Source: Brevibacterium casei CIP 102111
Lineage (GTDB): Bacteria; Actinomycetota; Actinomycetes; Actinomycetales; Brevibacteriaceae
Assembly (NCBI RefSeq): GCF_900169275.1
Contig: NZ_FXZC01000001.1
Span: 124,001 to 188,000 of the forward strand
Reading direction: 5' to 3'
DNA length: 64,000 nt
The stretch's first letter is position 1. Each line of letters begins with the position of its first letter. The notes beneath the pieces are model-generated. The model was not told where the DNA came from, did no database searches, and was given only the letters and a program-made list of their open reading frames with translations. Made by a program: the position numbers and the translations under genes. This document shows positions 15,589 through 23,998 of this stretch, in pieces.

Positions 15589-17175
15589 TCAGAGCGGAGA
15601 GTCTCCTGCGTGGGGATCGCGGACGACGCGGAAGGACTCGAGTCCGGGATCGACGCTGCCGCGGACGTGGCCGGACGGGCTCGCGGCGACGGCCTGGAGG
15701 AAGGCGACTGTCTCCTCGGTGATCTCCTCACCGGGAAGGACGTTCGGAATCCCGGGCGGGTACGCCGCGAGCGAGCTCACGCTGATCCGGCCGGCCGCCT
15801 CGGCGGCGGGGACGACCTCGGACTCGGCGAAGAACGCCTCACGGGGGAGCATGACCAGATCACCGGCGCTCGGCAGCGGCGGGATCTCGACGGGGGTGTC
15901 CTCGACAGCGTCCTCGACTGCTGCCGTGCCGACTGCTGCCTCGTCGTCCGCGGCGGCGTCGACCGTCGCCGCGTGCTCGTCCCGGAGTTCGTCGAGGGCG
16001 GTGAGCAGCGGGGTGATGTCGGGGGACTTGCCGAGTCCGATGAGCGCGACGAGGGTGGTGGCCGTGGCCATCTCGGCGAAGATGCCGTAGTCCTCTGCCA
16101 GGCGCTTGCGGATCGTGTGCCCGTCGAGGCCGGTGGCGGTGATGTCGATGGGCAGGCGGAACGGGTCGATGTCGACGACGTCGGGATGACTGAGGAAGTC
16201 GCCGGAGAGCAGGCGGTAGCGCCCCGTCCCCTCGACCTGGGCGCGCATGTGCCGGATGTTCTCGAGCGAGTCGGTGATCGCGTCCTCGGCGTTGACGAGC
16301 TCCCGGCGGGCGATGTCGATCGACGCCATGAGGTGGGCGTTCTCGCTCGTCGAGGCCGTCATCATGAAGGCGCGGGCGAGTGCCGGCTCGAGGCGATCGG
16401 CGTATTCGGTGTCGCCGAGGTGGAGGAGAGCGGACTGGGTGAAGGAGCCCGCGAGTTTGTGGGTGCTCATGATGACCATGTCGGCCCCGAGCGTCACCGG
16501 GGAGGCCGGCAGGTCGGGGTGGAAGCCGAAGTGGGCGCCCCAGGCCGCGTCGACGACGAGCATCGCGCCGGCCTCATGGGCCACCTCGGCGAGTGCCGCG
16601 ACGTCGGCGACGGCACCGAAGTAGCTCGGGGTGACGAGGTAGACCGCGGTGACCTTCTCCGGGTGCATGCGGATGGCGTGGCGCAGGGCGTCGGGGGTGA
16701 CGCCGTGGGCGATGCCGTTGACCTCATCGACGCTGGGGGACACGAAGCGGGGGTTGAGTCCGGCCAACACGATGCCGTCGATGAAGCTCGAGTGGGCGCT
16801 GCGCTGGGTGATGACTCCGGTGCCGAGGGTGCCGATGGCCAGGGCCGCCATCCGGTTGCCCTGGGAGGAGCCGTTGGTGAGGAACCAGGTCCGCCTGGCC
16901 CCCCAGGCTTCGGCCGCCAGCTGCAGCGCTTCGTCCTTGGGGGTGTCGACGCCGAGGTCGATGCCGTCGAAGAGTGGGGGGATGTCGAGGGCGAGCGTGT
17001 GCTCGCCGAAGAAATCGGCCTGACCTGCGGAGATCCCTTCCCGATTGCCGCCGTGCCCCGGAGTCGAGAGGAAGAGCGAATCGCGGCCCGCCGCCGTCGC
17101 GAGGGCGTCGGCGTAGGGCGCGCGCGTGTGCGCGCGGGCGGTTGCGGGCATGGGGGAGTCCTGGTGCACGGTCAT
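15589..17175 (-). CDS. Orn/Lys/Arg decarboxylase family (PLP-dependent)
   Basis: This 528-residue protein has an aminotransferase-fold PLP domain: TPGHGG near residue 38, the cofactor Asp in DAAWGAH (209), and the Schiff-base Lys in STHKLAG (240). A C-terminal decarboxylase domain ends with AAYPPGIPNVLPGE. The family removes CO2 from lysine, ornithine or arginine to give polyamine precursors. An Asp/Glu/Ala-rich insert of about 35 residues separates the two domains (about 15865-15985). The ATG at 17175 has TACATT 6 nt upstream, fitting a leaderless mRNA; a downstream ATG at 17151 has a good ribosome site. It is divergent from a LysR gene. Substrate undetermined. Confidence 0.88.
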   Translation of the reverse strand: MTVHQDSPMPATARAHTRAPYADALATAAGRDSLFLSTPGHGGNREGISAGQADFFGEHTLALDIPPLFDGIDLGVDTPKDEALQLAAEAWGARRTWFLTNGSSQGNRMAALAIGTLGTGVITQRSAHSSFIDGIVLAGLNPRFVSPSVDEVNGIAHGVTPDALRHAIRMHPEKVTAVYLVTPSYFGAVADVAALAEVAHEAGAMLVVDAAWGAHFGFHPDLPASPVTLGADMVIMSTHKLAGSFTQSALLHLGDTEYADRLEPALARAFMMTASTSENAHLMASIDIARRELVNAEDAITDSLENIRHMRAQVEGTGRYRLLSGDFLSHPDVVDIDPFRLPIDITATGLDGHTIRKRLAEDYGIFAEMATATTLVALIGLGKSPDITPLLTALDELRDEHAATVDAAADDEAAVGTAAVEDAVEDTPVEIPPLPSAGDLVMLPREAFFAESEVVPAAEAAGRISVSSLAAYPPGIPNVLPGEEITEETVAFLQAVAASPSGHVRGSVDPGLESFRVVRDPHAGDSPL

Positions 17176-17229
17176 GTCTCCAATGTAAGGAGCGAGGAGT
17201 CTGAGGAGAATACCAAGTTTCCTCCCGTA

Positions 17230-17248
17230 CTCTATAGCCACTATAGAG
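17230..17248. promoter_or_regulatory. 19-bp perfect dyad between decarboxylase and LysR genes
   Basis: CTCTATAG (17230-17237) and CTATAGAG (17241-17248) are exact complements around CCA. The site lies 18 bp before the LysR ATG and 55 bp upstream of the decarboxylase ATG. This is a classical place for a LysR operator controlling both genes. Confidence 0.65.
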
Positions 17249-17265
17249 ATCATGGGGGTAGACCA

Positions 17266-18255
17266 ATGGAAGTCCTCGATACTCGGGGTCTCGTGGCGCT
17301 GCGCGCCGTCGCCGACTCCGGGTCGGTCGCCGCAGCGGCCTCAGCGCTCGGCTGGAGCCAGCCCACGGTCAACCATCACCTCGGCAACCTCGAACGATCG
17401 CTCGGGGCCACGCTCGTCGATCGCACCCCGCGCGGATCGCACCCGACGACTGTCGGCGCCCTCGTCGTCACCCGCGGCGTCGAGATCCTCGGACTCTGCG
17501 ACCGCCTCATCGACGAGGTCGGCCTGTGGCGCGACTCCCAGGCGGTGCCGGTGAAGATCGGAGCCGTTCCGACCGTCGGCGCCCGCGTCATCCCCAAACT
17601 CCACCACGAGCTGCAGAAGCGGCCGCGCTGGCACCAGGACTCTCCGGGGCTCGGGGCGGCGCTCGACGTGACGATGGACGAGCACGCGAAGCTCGTCTCC
17701 CGCCTCGAAGCCGGGGACCTCGACCTCGCGCTCCTCGTCTCGACCGACGTCGACAAAGTGTGGATCCCGCCGAGCCTCACTGCCGAGCACCTCTACTCCG
17801 AACGGCTCTTCCTCTGCGTGCCCGCGTCCGTCGGTCCCATCCCCGTCGATGCCCACGGGATGCCGGACTTCGCCGCCCTCGTCACGCAGTCGTGGGCCTT
17901 CAGCATCGACCCGGGCGACGCGATCGACGAGGTCATCCGGGCGCTGTGCCTCGCCGCGGGATTCGAACCCCGGGTGGGCATGCGGATGGACGACTACGCG
18001 GCGATCAACCGGATGATCGCCGCCGGACTCGCCGTCGCGATGATCCCTGAGTCGTCACTGCCGAGCGATCCCGAGATCGACGTGGTGCCGATGCCGCTCA
18101 CAGCCGCCCGCCGCGACGTCCTCCTCGTCTCCCGTGCCCGGGTGCTCGGTCCGAGCCGCCGACCCGCGCGCCACGATCCGATCGCCGCCGCCCATTCCGC
18201 CGCCCTCGCCGAGGTGGACGCCGACGTCCGCACGGTCACCGCGGTCTGGCGGTGA
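17266..18255 (+). CDS. LysR-family transcriptional regulator
   Basis: This 329-residue regulator has an N-terminal winged helix-turn-helix (GSVAAAASALGWSQPTVNHHL, about residues 18-40) and an effector-binding domain from about residue 88. The ATG at 17266 is preceded by a G-run (17254-17258). It faces the Orn/Lys/Arg decarboxylase across a 90-bp region with a perfect dyad, so it probably controls that gene in response to a basic amino acid. That is inference from position. The C-terminal 40 residues are Arg/Ala-rich and poorly conserved in type. Confidence 0.88.
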   Translation: MEVLDTRGLVALRAVADSGSVAAAASALGWSQPTVNHHLGNLERSLGATLVDRTPRGSHPTTVGALVVTRGVEILGLCDRLIDEVGLWRDSQAVPVKIGAVPTVGARVIPKLHHELQKRPRWHQDSPGLGAALDVTMDEHAKLVSRLEAGDLDLALLVSTDVDKVWIPPSLTAEHLYSERLFLCVPASVGPIPVDAHGMPDFAALVTQSWAFSIDPGDAIDEVIRALCLAAGFEPRVGMRMDDYAAINRMIAAGLAVAMIPESSLPSDPEIDVVPMPLTAARRDVLLVSRARVLGPSRRPARHDPIAAAHSAALAEVDADVRTVTAVWR

Positions 18256-18350
18256 GGACACACCGAATCCAGCAGTGAGAATCCTGCACCTGGCGGTGAG
18301 GGCGCGGTGTTTTCCGGCGGCGCGGGTTCTGTGTTTCGGGCGGTGAGCGC

Positions 18351-18809
18351 TCAGTGCGGTTGCCAGGCGTCTTCGATCGCGGCCTTGTCGGCGATCTCCG
18401 GAGGCAGGGTCTTCGCCGCGAGGTCGGCGATCGTCACCTTCTCGAGGACGTCACGCAGCGCATAGCGGGCGGCGACCCAGACCTGCTGGAGCGCCTCGGC
18501 GGCGGCATCGTACTCGACGGCCTCGGGGCGTTGGCCGTAGATGGAGACGAGGGGGCCGTCGACGGCGCGGATGACATCGGCTGCGGTCACCTCGGCGGCG
18601 GAGTCCGCGAACCGCCACCCTCCGGACTTCCCGCGCACGGACACGAGGATGCCTGCCCGGCGGAGGTCGGCGAGGATGGCCTGGAGGAATCCCTTCGGGA
18701 TGTCCTGGCGGCGGCCGAGTTCGTCGGCGCTGATGGGGTCGCCGTCGCCGCTGGCGGCGATCTCGATGAGCGCGCGCAGCGCGTAGTCGGATTTCGTGGT
18801 GACCCGCAT
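18351..18809 (-). CDS. Rrf2-family transcriptional regulator without cysteines
   Basis: This 152-residue regulator begins MRVTTKSDYALRALIEIA, the canonical Rrf2 start. The winged helix and dimerisation helix follow (RGKSGGWRF wing). It has no cysteine, so it cannot hold the Fe-S cluster used by IscR, NsrR or RirA; it is closer in type to CymR-like regulators of sulfur metabolism. The upstream gene on the same strand is a TauE/SafE permease, which fits a sulfur role. Five 19-bp repeats lie immediately upstream of the start. The frame is open upstream, but the homology and ATG fix 18809 as the start. Confidence 0.85.
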   Translation of the reverse strand: MRVTTKSDYALRALIEIAASGDGDPISADELGRRQDIPKGFLQAILADLRRAGILVSVRGKSGGWRFADSAAEVTAADVIRAVDGPLVSIYGQRPEAVEYDAAAEALQQVWVAARYALRDVLEKVTIADLAAKTLPPEIADKAAIEDAWQPH

Positions 18810-18817
18810 GCCGTCAT

Positions 18818-18912
18818 CGTACAGCGGCACTGTCCTCGCACTGCGGGACCGTGAAGGTGCAGCGGCGCCGTCGTCGTGCGGCGGGACTGTCATCGTACGG
18901 CGGCACCGCGGC
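18818..18912. repeat. Five imperfect 19-bp tandem repeats upstream of the Rrf2 gene
   Basis: Units begin at 18818, 18837, 18856, 18875 and 18894, exactly 19 bp apart. The shared core is roughly CGTRCRGCGGSACYGTC. They fill most of the 145-bp gap between the TauE stop and the Rrf2 ATG. A possible multimeric operator or a degenerate minisatellite. Confidence 0.75.
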
Positions 18913-18954
18913 CCGACCGTGGTCGTTCCGCGGTGCCGTGGACGGCTCAGCGGC

Positions 18955-19851
18955 TCATGCGTCGGCCGCGACCGGTTCGGCCGCCTCCTCGCGTCGCGAC
19001 TTCCGCTCGAGGCGGACGACATGGACGAGGAGCGAGACCCAGACGAGCGCGAGCCCGATGAGGATCGTCGTGAGCACCGGGGTCGAGGCGCCGAGAGCCA
19101 GTGCGATCGTCCGTGCGTTGGTGAGGATGATGATGCCGCCCGCGGCGATCGCGAGCACCTTCGCGGGGAGGATCTTCACCAGCCACGCGGCGAAGGGGGC
19201 AGCGATGATGCCGCCGACGAGGAGGGCCCCGGCGATCGACCACTCGATGCCCTGTGAGCCGAGGGCGAAGAGGAAGCCGAGCGAGCCGCCGACGGCGACG
19301 ACGAACTCGCTCGTGTCGATCGAGCCGACGACCTTGCGCGGTTCGAGACGACCGGAGGAGAGCAGCGTCGTCGTGCCGACGGGACCCCAGCCCCCGCCGC
19401 CGATCGCGTCGAGGGCGCCGCCGACGAGGCCGATGGGGACGAGGAGGGTCTTCCCCGGACGCGCTTTGAACGTCGGCCTCGCCCCGCCGAGGGCGAGGAA
19501 GCGCCAGATCACGTAGATGCCCAGGGCGAGCAGGAGGCCCGAGATCCACGGCGTCGCCGCATCGCCATTGAGGCCGGCGAGGAACGTCGCACCGGCGAAG
19601 GCGCCGATGAATCCGGGAACGGCGAGGATGAGGACGGTGCGCCAGTCGACGTTGCCGAACTTGTGGTGTGAGATGCCGGAGACGAGGGAGGTGCCGATCT
19701 CGGAGAAGTGCACCGCCGCCGAGGCGGTCGCCGGGGCGATGCCCGTGGCCAGCAGCAGGGTCGTCGACGTCACACCGTACGCCATGCCGAGGGAGCCGTC
19801 GATGAGCTGGGCGATGAGCCCGACGATGCCTAAGACGATGAGCTGCCGCAT
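18955..19851 (-). CDS. TauE/SafE family permease (probable sulfite/organosulfonate exporter)
   Basis: This 298-residue protein has about eight hydrophobic segments in two similar halves. The conserved first-half sequence GSLGMAYGVTSTTLLLATG and second-half DAIGGGGWGPVGTTTLL are diagnostic of the TauE/SafE (DUF81) family. Such proteins export sulfite, sulfoacetate or related anions. The ATG at 19851 is at the family start, with AAAGG upstream. The Rrf2 gene follows on the same strand. A 5-bp-arm dyad at 19914-19929 lies in the promoter. The C-terminal tail is charged and cytoplasmic. Confidence 0.88.
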   Translation of the reverse strand: MRQLIVLGIVGLIAQLIDGSLGMAYGVTSTTLLLATGIAPATASAAVHFSEIGTSLVSGISHHKFGNVDWRTVLILAVPGFIGAFAGATFLAGLNGDAATPWISGLLLALGIYVIWRFLALGGARPTFKARPGKTLLVPIGLVGGALDAIGGGGWGPVGTTTLLSSGRLEPRKVVGSIDTSEFVVAVGGSLGFLFALGSQGIEWSIAGALLVGGIIAAPFAAWLVKILPAKVLAIAAGGIIILTNARTIALALGASTPVLTTILIGLALVWVSLLVHVVRLERKSRREEAAEPVAADA

Positions 19852-20193
19852 GGAGGCCGCCTTTCCGTTGCGTGAGGATTGTTGAGCAGTTCTGCGGTAC
19901 CCCCACACAATAGCCACTAAGTTGAGTGGATTACTACACTATGAACTTCTGTGACGCGGCGAGGCGGAGAGTGGCGGTGATTCGGCGGATGGTCGCGGTG
20001 TCTCGGGCCGCGCTGGGCTTGTCTGCTGAAGGGCTGGCGGCGGAAATCGTCGGTTGGGTGGCGCGGGATCAGTGGGTGGGGAGCCCAGATTGCTCAACTG
20101 TGTCGTCGTGATGGACACGATGTCGTCGTGGTGGAGGCGATACAGATTTGATGGCGAGGGTGGAGTGCGCGTGCCGGAGCGCGCTCCGTCCGC
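19852..20193. other. 342-bp intergenic region
   Basis: No gene seen. It contains the permease promoter with its dyad, and an AT-richer patch (about 19908-19950). Near 20101-20134 there is a direct repeat of TGTCGTCGTGRTGG spaced by 20 bp. The rest is unremarkable. Confidence 0.5.
19914..19929. promoter_or_regulatory. Dyad in the permease promoter
   Basis: CCACT (19914-19918) and AGTGG (19925-19929) flank AAGTTG, 63 bp upstream of the permease ATG in an AT-richer stretch. It could be an operator, possibly of the linked Rrf2 protein; weak evidence. Confidence 0.4.
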
Positions 20194-20931
20194 CTACTCT
20201 GAGCCGGGGATGGCGCCGAGGCGGAGGACGTCGAGGTCGACCTGCCCCTCGATGCCGTCGATCTTCGCGAAGTAGTGGACCTGCCACATCGTCCAGCTGT
20301 CGTCGGCCGGCCGGACGAAGAAGTTCGTCACCCACTGCGGGCGCTCGGCCAGCGCGCCGATCGAATACTCGGAGGTGAAGGACCCCCTCGCGTAGACGAG
20401 CAGGGGCCGACCCCACGCCTCCTCGACGGTGCGGCGGAAGTCGGTGAGCTCGGCATCGACCTCGGCCTGGGACGGTCGCCTCTCGCACGTGCCGATGAGC
20501 TCGAGATCGATCGCCGGGGCGAGCGCATCCGCGTCGGGCGGGGCTGCTGAGAGGAAGTTCTCGGCCTGTTCGGCGCCCGGCGAGCACAGGGTGAAGAAGT
20601 GGTAGGCGCCGCGACGGATCCCGGCCTCGCCTGCACCCGCCCAGTTCTCGGTGAAGCGGGGGTCGACGTAGTCGTTGCCCTCGGTCGCCTTGATCATCGC
20701 GGCCCCGACGTCGTCACCGGCGACGGCTGGCCAGTCGATGGCGCCCTGATGGTTGGAGACGTCGATCGCGAGCACCTCGCCCGCCTGGAGTGCCGGCCTG
20801 CCGTTCGGCACGTAGGCGAACCACCAGGCGGCACCGATGCCGACGACAGCGACGAGGACGATCGCGGTGACGATCAGCGGCCTGCGCGAACGCCTGCCGC
20901 GCCGCCGTCGTGAGGAGTGGTGTGCGCCCAT
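20194..20931 (-). CDS. Membrane-anchored GH25 lysozyme (N-acetylmuramidase)
   Basis: This 245-residue protein has an Arg-rich cytoplasmic N-terminus, one transmembrane helix (about residues 18-40, PLIVTAIVLVAVVGIGAAWW) and a GH25 domain. Catalytic-site motifs are visible: AIDVSNHQG, MIKATEG and the acidic pair AIDLEL. GH25 enzymes cleave the beta-1,4 link of peptidoglycan outside the cell. The ATG at 20931 follows TAACCT by 6 nt, suggesting a leaderless transcript; a GTG directly before is an alternative. The gene stands alone between the permease and the aminotransferase, both on the same strand. Confidence 0.88.
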   Translation of the reverse strand: MGAHHSSRRRRGRRSRRPLIVTAIVLVAVVGIGAAWWFAYVPNGRPALQAGEVLAIDVSNHQGAIDWPAVAGDDVGAAMIKATEGNDYVDPRFTENWAGAGEAGIRRGAYHFFTLCSPGAEQAENFLSAAPPDADALAPAIDLELIGTCERRPSQAEVDAELTDFRRTVEEAWGRPLLVYARGSFTSEYSIGALAERPQWVTNFFVRPADDSWTMWQVHYFAKIDGIEGQVDLDVLRLGAIPGSE

Positions 20932-21056
20932 CACCCCAGGTTAGCGGCGGTCCCGGCCGGCCCTGGAACTCGGGCTCGGGTTCCAGGCCGCCGACGTCGG
21001 GCCGCTCAGCCCCAGATCTCAGGCCCCCGACGTCAGCCGCCGGAAGCTGCACGAGC

Positions 21057-22322
21057 TCAGGCCGCGCCCTCGACATCACGGACGACGGGAAGCTCGCACG
21101 TCGTCGGCGCGACCTGGTGGTAACCGGAGAGGAATTCGCCGAGGCGTCCGATCGACTCCTCGAGCACGTCGACCGAGGGCAGTGTGACGAGCCGGAAGTG
21201 ATCGGGGCGCGACCAGTTGAACGCGGTGCCGTGGGAGATGAGGATCTTCTGTTCGCGCAGGAGGTCGAGCGCGAACTGCTCGTCGTCGGTGATCCCGAAC
21301 CTCTCGGTATCGAGCTTCGCGAAGAGGTAGAGCGCCCCATCGGCCTGCTGCGCGCTCACGCCGTCGATCGCGTTGAGCCCGGCATGGGCGACGGCCATCT
21401 GCTCGCCGAGGCGACCGGTCGGCAGGACGAGGTCCTCGATGGACTGGCGACCGCCGAGAGCAGCCTGGATCGCGTGCTGAGCCGGGACGTTCGCGCACAT
21501 CCGCATGTTCGCGAGCAGGGTGATCCCCTCGATGTAGCTCTTCGCCTCCGACAGCGGTCCGGTGATCGCGAGCCAGCCGGCCCGGTAGCCGGCGATCCGG
21601 TAGGCCTTCGACAGGCCCGAATACGTCAGACACAGCACGTCGTCGCCGGTCAGGGTCGCCAGGTTGACCATCTCGACGCCGTTGTAGGTGATCTTCTCGT
21701 AGATCTCGTCGGCGAAGACGATGAGGTCGTGTCGGCGGGCGATGTCAACGATCGCGGCGAGCGTCTCGCGCGGGTAGACGGCGCCGGTCGGGTTGTTCGG
21801 GTTGATGACGACGATGCCGCGGGTGTGGTCGGTGATCTTCGACTCGAGGTCCTCGAGGTCGGGCAGCCAGCCGTTCTCGTCATCGCAGAGATAGTGCTTC
21901 GGGGTGCCTCCGGACAGCGCCACCGAGGCGGTCCACAGCGGGTAATCGGGACTGGGGACGAGGATCTCGTCGCCGGGATTGCACAGTGCCTGCAGGGAGA
22001 GGGTGATGAGCTCGCTCACCCCGTTGCCGAGGAAGACCTCACGCGTATCGAGGTTCGTGATCCCCTTCGACTCGTAGTGCTGGACGACCGCGCGGCGACC
22101 GGAGAGGATGCCCCGGGACTCGGAGTAGCCCTGTGCGTGGGGCAGGTGCCCGACCATGTCCTGGACGATCGCCTCGGGGGCTTCGAAGCCGAAGGGTGCC
22201 GGATTGCCGATGTTGAGCTTGAGGATCGTGTGTCCCGCTGCCTCCATCGCCTCCGCCTCCTCGAGGACGGGTCCCCGGATGTCATAGAGGACGTTGGCCA
22301 GCTTCGACGACTGCCTGAACAT
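21057..22322 (-). CDS. alaT: Alanine-type aminotransferase (AlaT-like)
   Basis: This 421-residue class I/II PLP aminotransferase begins MFRQSSKLANVLYDIRGPVL, a start characteristic of AlaT proteins that make alanine from pyruvate and glutamate. The nucleotide-like core NPNNPTGAVY, the DEIYEKI segment and the Schiff-base Lys in YSGLSKAYRIAGYR are present. Length fits the family (about 405-425). AAAGG lies 6 nt before the ATG at 22322; the frame stays open upstream but lacks homology. It is divergent from a TetR gene by 226 bp and appears monocistronic. Confidence 0.85.
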   Translation of the reverse strand: MFRQSSKLANVLYDIRGPVLEEAEAMEAAGHTILKLNIGNPAPFGFEAPEAIVQDMVGHLPHAQGYSESRGILSGRRAVVQHYESKGITNLDTREVFLGNGVSELITLSLQALCNPGDEILVPSPDYPLWTASVALSGGTPKHYLCDDENGWLPDLEDLESKITDHTRGIVVINPNNPTGAVYPRETLAAIVDIARRHDLIVFADEIYEKITYNGVEMVNLATLTGDDVLCLTYSGLSKAYRIAGYRAGWLAITGPLSEAKSYIEGITLLANMRMCANVPAQHAIQAALGGRQSIEDLVLPTGRLGEQMAVAHAGLNAIDGVSAQQADGALYLFAKLDTERFGITDDEQFALDLLREQKILISHGTAFNWSRPDHFRLVTLPSVDVLEESIGRLGEFLSGYHQVAPTTCELPVVRDVEGAA

Positions 22323-22548
22323 GTGAGCCTTTCCCTGAGAGTGCTGCCTCTCCCACGCTATTGCCCGACCCTGGGTGGTTCCGACCCGGCAGAGGCGCGT
22401 TTCGAACACCTTTGACCGCCTCGGCGGACCGTTGTGCAGACCTTTGCGCCGCAGCGGCGTCCGGACCAGCGTGCGATGCCGGTGCCGGCGCGGTCTCCTC
22501 CCTCCGTGCACAGTGCCCAGCCGATCGCGCCCGACTAAGCTGAGGTCT

Positions 22549-23169
22549 GTGCCCCCGAACCAGCGCCGCCGCGGTCGTCCGCCGAAGTCGTCCGGCGGTG
22601 ACGCGCGCCAGGCGATCGCCGAGGCGGCCGCCGCCGAGTTCTCCGAGCGCGGCTACGACGCCGCCTCGATGCGGGGGATCGCCCGCCGGGCCGGCGTCGA
22701 CCCCGCCCTCATCCACCACTACTTCGACTCGAAGGCCGCCCTCTTCGCCGAGGCGGTCAGGCTTCCCGTGCGCCCCGACAGAATCGTCCGCCGCGCGCTC
22801 GACGCCCCGCTCGACCGCCTCGGCGATGCGATCGCGACGACGGTGCTCACGGCGTGGGAGGATCCGCGGGTCAAGCCCGTCGGCATCACCCTGCTCAAAT
22901 CGGCGATCGGGGGTTCGGCCGCAGGCGGTCTGGTCAGGCAGTTCCTCGTTCGCGAGCTCGGCAGTCAGATCGCCGGCAGGCTTGCGGCCGAGGGCGTCGA
23001 GGCGACCGAGGCGGATCTGCGGGCCTCCCTCGTCCTCGCCCAGATGGCGGGGGCGCTCATCGTCCGGCACGTCGTCGTCCTCGAACCGCTCGCCTCGGCG
23101 CCGCTGAACGAGGTGATCGCCCGGGTCGGTCCGGCTCTGCAGGGGCACATCGACGGTCGTGGCGGCTGA
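22549..23169 (+). CDS. TetR-family regulator of the adjacent ABC exporter
   Basis: This 206-residue regulator starts at GTG 22549, which follows TAAGCT by 7 nt and so may be leaderless. A basic RRRGRPPK leader precedes the TetR helix-turn-helix (SMRGIARRAGVDPALIHHYF, about residues 38-57). The helical ligand domain follows. The ABC ATPase gene begins 43 bp after its stop, and an 18-bp near-palindrome covers that start. It therefore probably represses its own downstream exporter genes and is relieved by a transported compound. Confidence 0.88.
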   Translation: MPPNQRRRGRPPKSSGGDARQAIAEAAAAEFSERGYDAASMRGIARRAGVDPALIHHYFDSKAALFAEAVRLPVRPDRIVRRALDAPLDRLGDAIATTVLTAWEDPRVKPVGITLLKSAIGGSAAGGLVRQFLVRELGSQIAGRLAAEGVEATEADLRASLVLAQMAGALIVRHVVVLEPLASAPLNEVIARVGPALQGHIDGRGG

Positions 23170-23203
23170 CCGACCCTTGACGTGAGCGCGCATCGGGCGT
23201 GTA

Positions 23204-23221
23204 ATTCATCATATGGTGAAT
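23204..23221. promoter_or_regulatory. 18-bp near-palindrome over the ABC ATPase start codon, candidate TetR operator
   Basis: ATTCATCATATGGTGAAT is symmetric apart from one base pair in each arm. It covers the ATG at 23213 in the short gap after the TetR gene. No ribosome site is visible, so the mRNA may begin at or near this site. Confidence 0.6.
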
Positions 23222-23998
23222 AATTCGATCGAGATCCGGGACCTCACGGTCCGGCGCGGGAGGACGACGGTCCTCGACCGCCTCGATCTCAGCGTGCCCG
23301 GTGGGGAGATCGTCGGACTCCTCGGCCCGAGCGGCAGCGGGAAGACGACGCTCATGCGGGCGATCGTCGGGGTGCAGACCATCCGCGGCGGCGAGGTCAG
23401 CGTGCTCGGACGGCGCGCGGGATCGTCCGCACTGCGCCACCGGGTCGGCTACATGACCCAGCAGGCGAGCATCTACGACGACCTCACCGTCGAGCAGAAC
23501 CTTCGCTACTTCGCCCGCGTCGTCGGGGCTCCCGCGACCGACGTCGCCCGAGTGATCGAGCGCACCGGGCTCAGCGCGCAGGCTCGCCAGCTCGCCCGGA
23601 CGCTCTCAGGCGGTCAGGCGAACCGGGTGTCGCTCGCGGCGGCGATGCTCGGCACCCCCGAGCTGCTCGTCCTCGATGAGCCGACGGTCGGCCTCGACCC
23701 CGTGCTGCGCGCCGAACTCTGGGACATCTTCCGGGGGCTCGTCGACGACGGGGCGACGATCCTCGTCTCGAGCCATGTCATGGACGAGGCCACGCGCTGC
23801 GACCGGCTCCTCCTCATGCGCGACGGCCGTGTCATCGCCGACTCGTCTCCGCAGAGTCTCCTCCGCGAGACCGGGTCGGCGACGGCGGAGGACGCCTTCC
23901 TCCGGATCATCGAACGCGACCGCAGCGATGACCGAGGTCAGGGCCACCGCCTCCTCGGCGAGAGGCGCCCCACCCGGCCGAGGGGAGGTCGGCGATGA
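23213..23998 (+). CDS. ABC exporter ATP-binding protein (ABC-2/drug type)
   Basis: This 261-residue ATPase has Walker A GPSGSGKTT (about residues 39-47), the Q-loop in YMTQQASIYDDLT, signature LSGGQ, Walker B LLVLDEP and the switch His (VSSHVMDE). It energises the permease encoded just downstream, which it overlaps by 4 bp. The set resembles CcmA/NodI-type exporters for drugs or lipids. It lies directly after a TetR gene. The C-terminal 25 residues are Arg/Gly-rich and probably unstructured. Confidence 0.9.
   Translation: MVNNSIEIRDLTVRRGRTTVLDRLDLSVPGGEIVGLLGPSGSGKTTLMRAIVGVQTIRGGEVSVLGRRAGSSALRHRVGYMTQQASIYDDLTVEQNLRYFARVVGAPATDVARVIERTGLSAQARQLARTLSGGQANRVSLAAAMLGTPELLVLDEPTVGLDPVLRAELWDIFRGLVDDGATILVSSHVMDEATRCDRLLLMRDGRVIADSSPQSLLRETGSATAEDAFLRIIERDRSDDRGQGHRLLGERRPTRPRGGRR

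Noticed and set aside
18351..18809. Rrf2 protein as an Fe-S sensor (IscR/NsrR/RirA)
   Set aside because: The sequence has no cysteine at all.
20101..20134. Direct repeat TGTCGTCGTGRTGG
   Set aside because: Two short copies in a GTC-rich stretch; compatible with chance in this composition.
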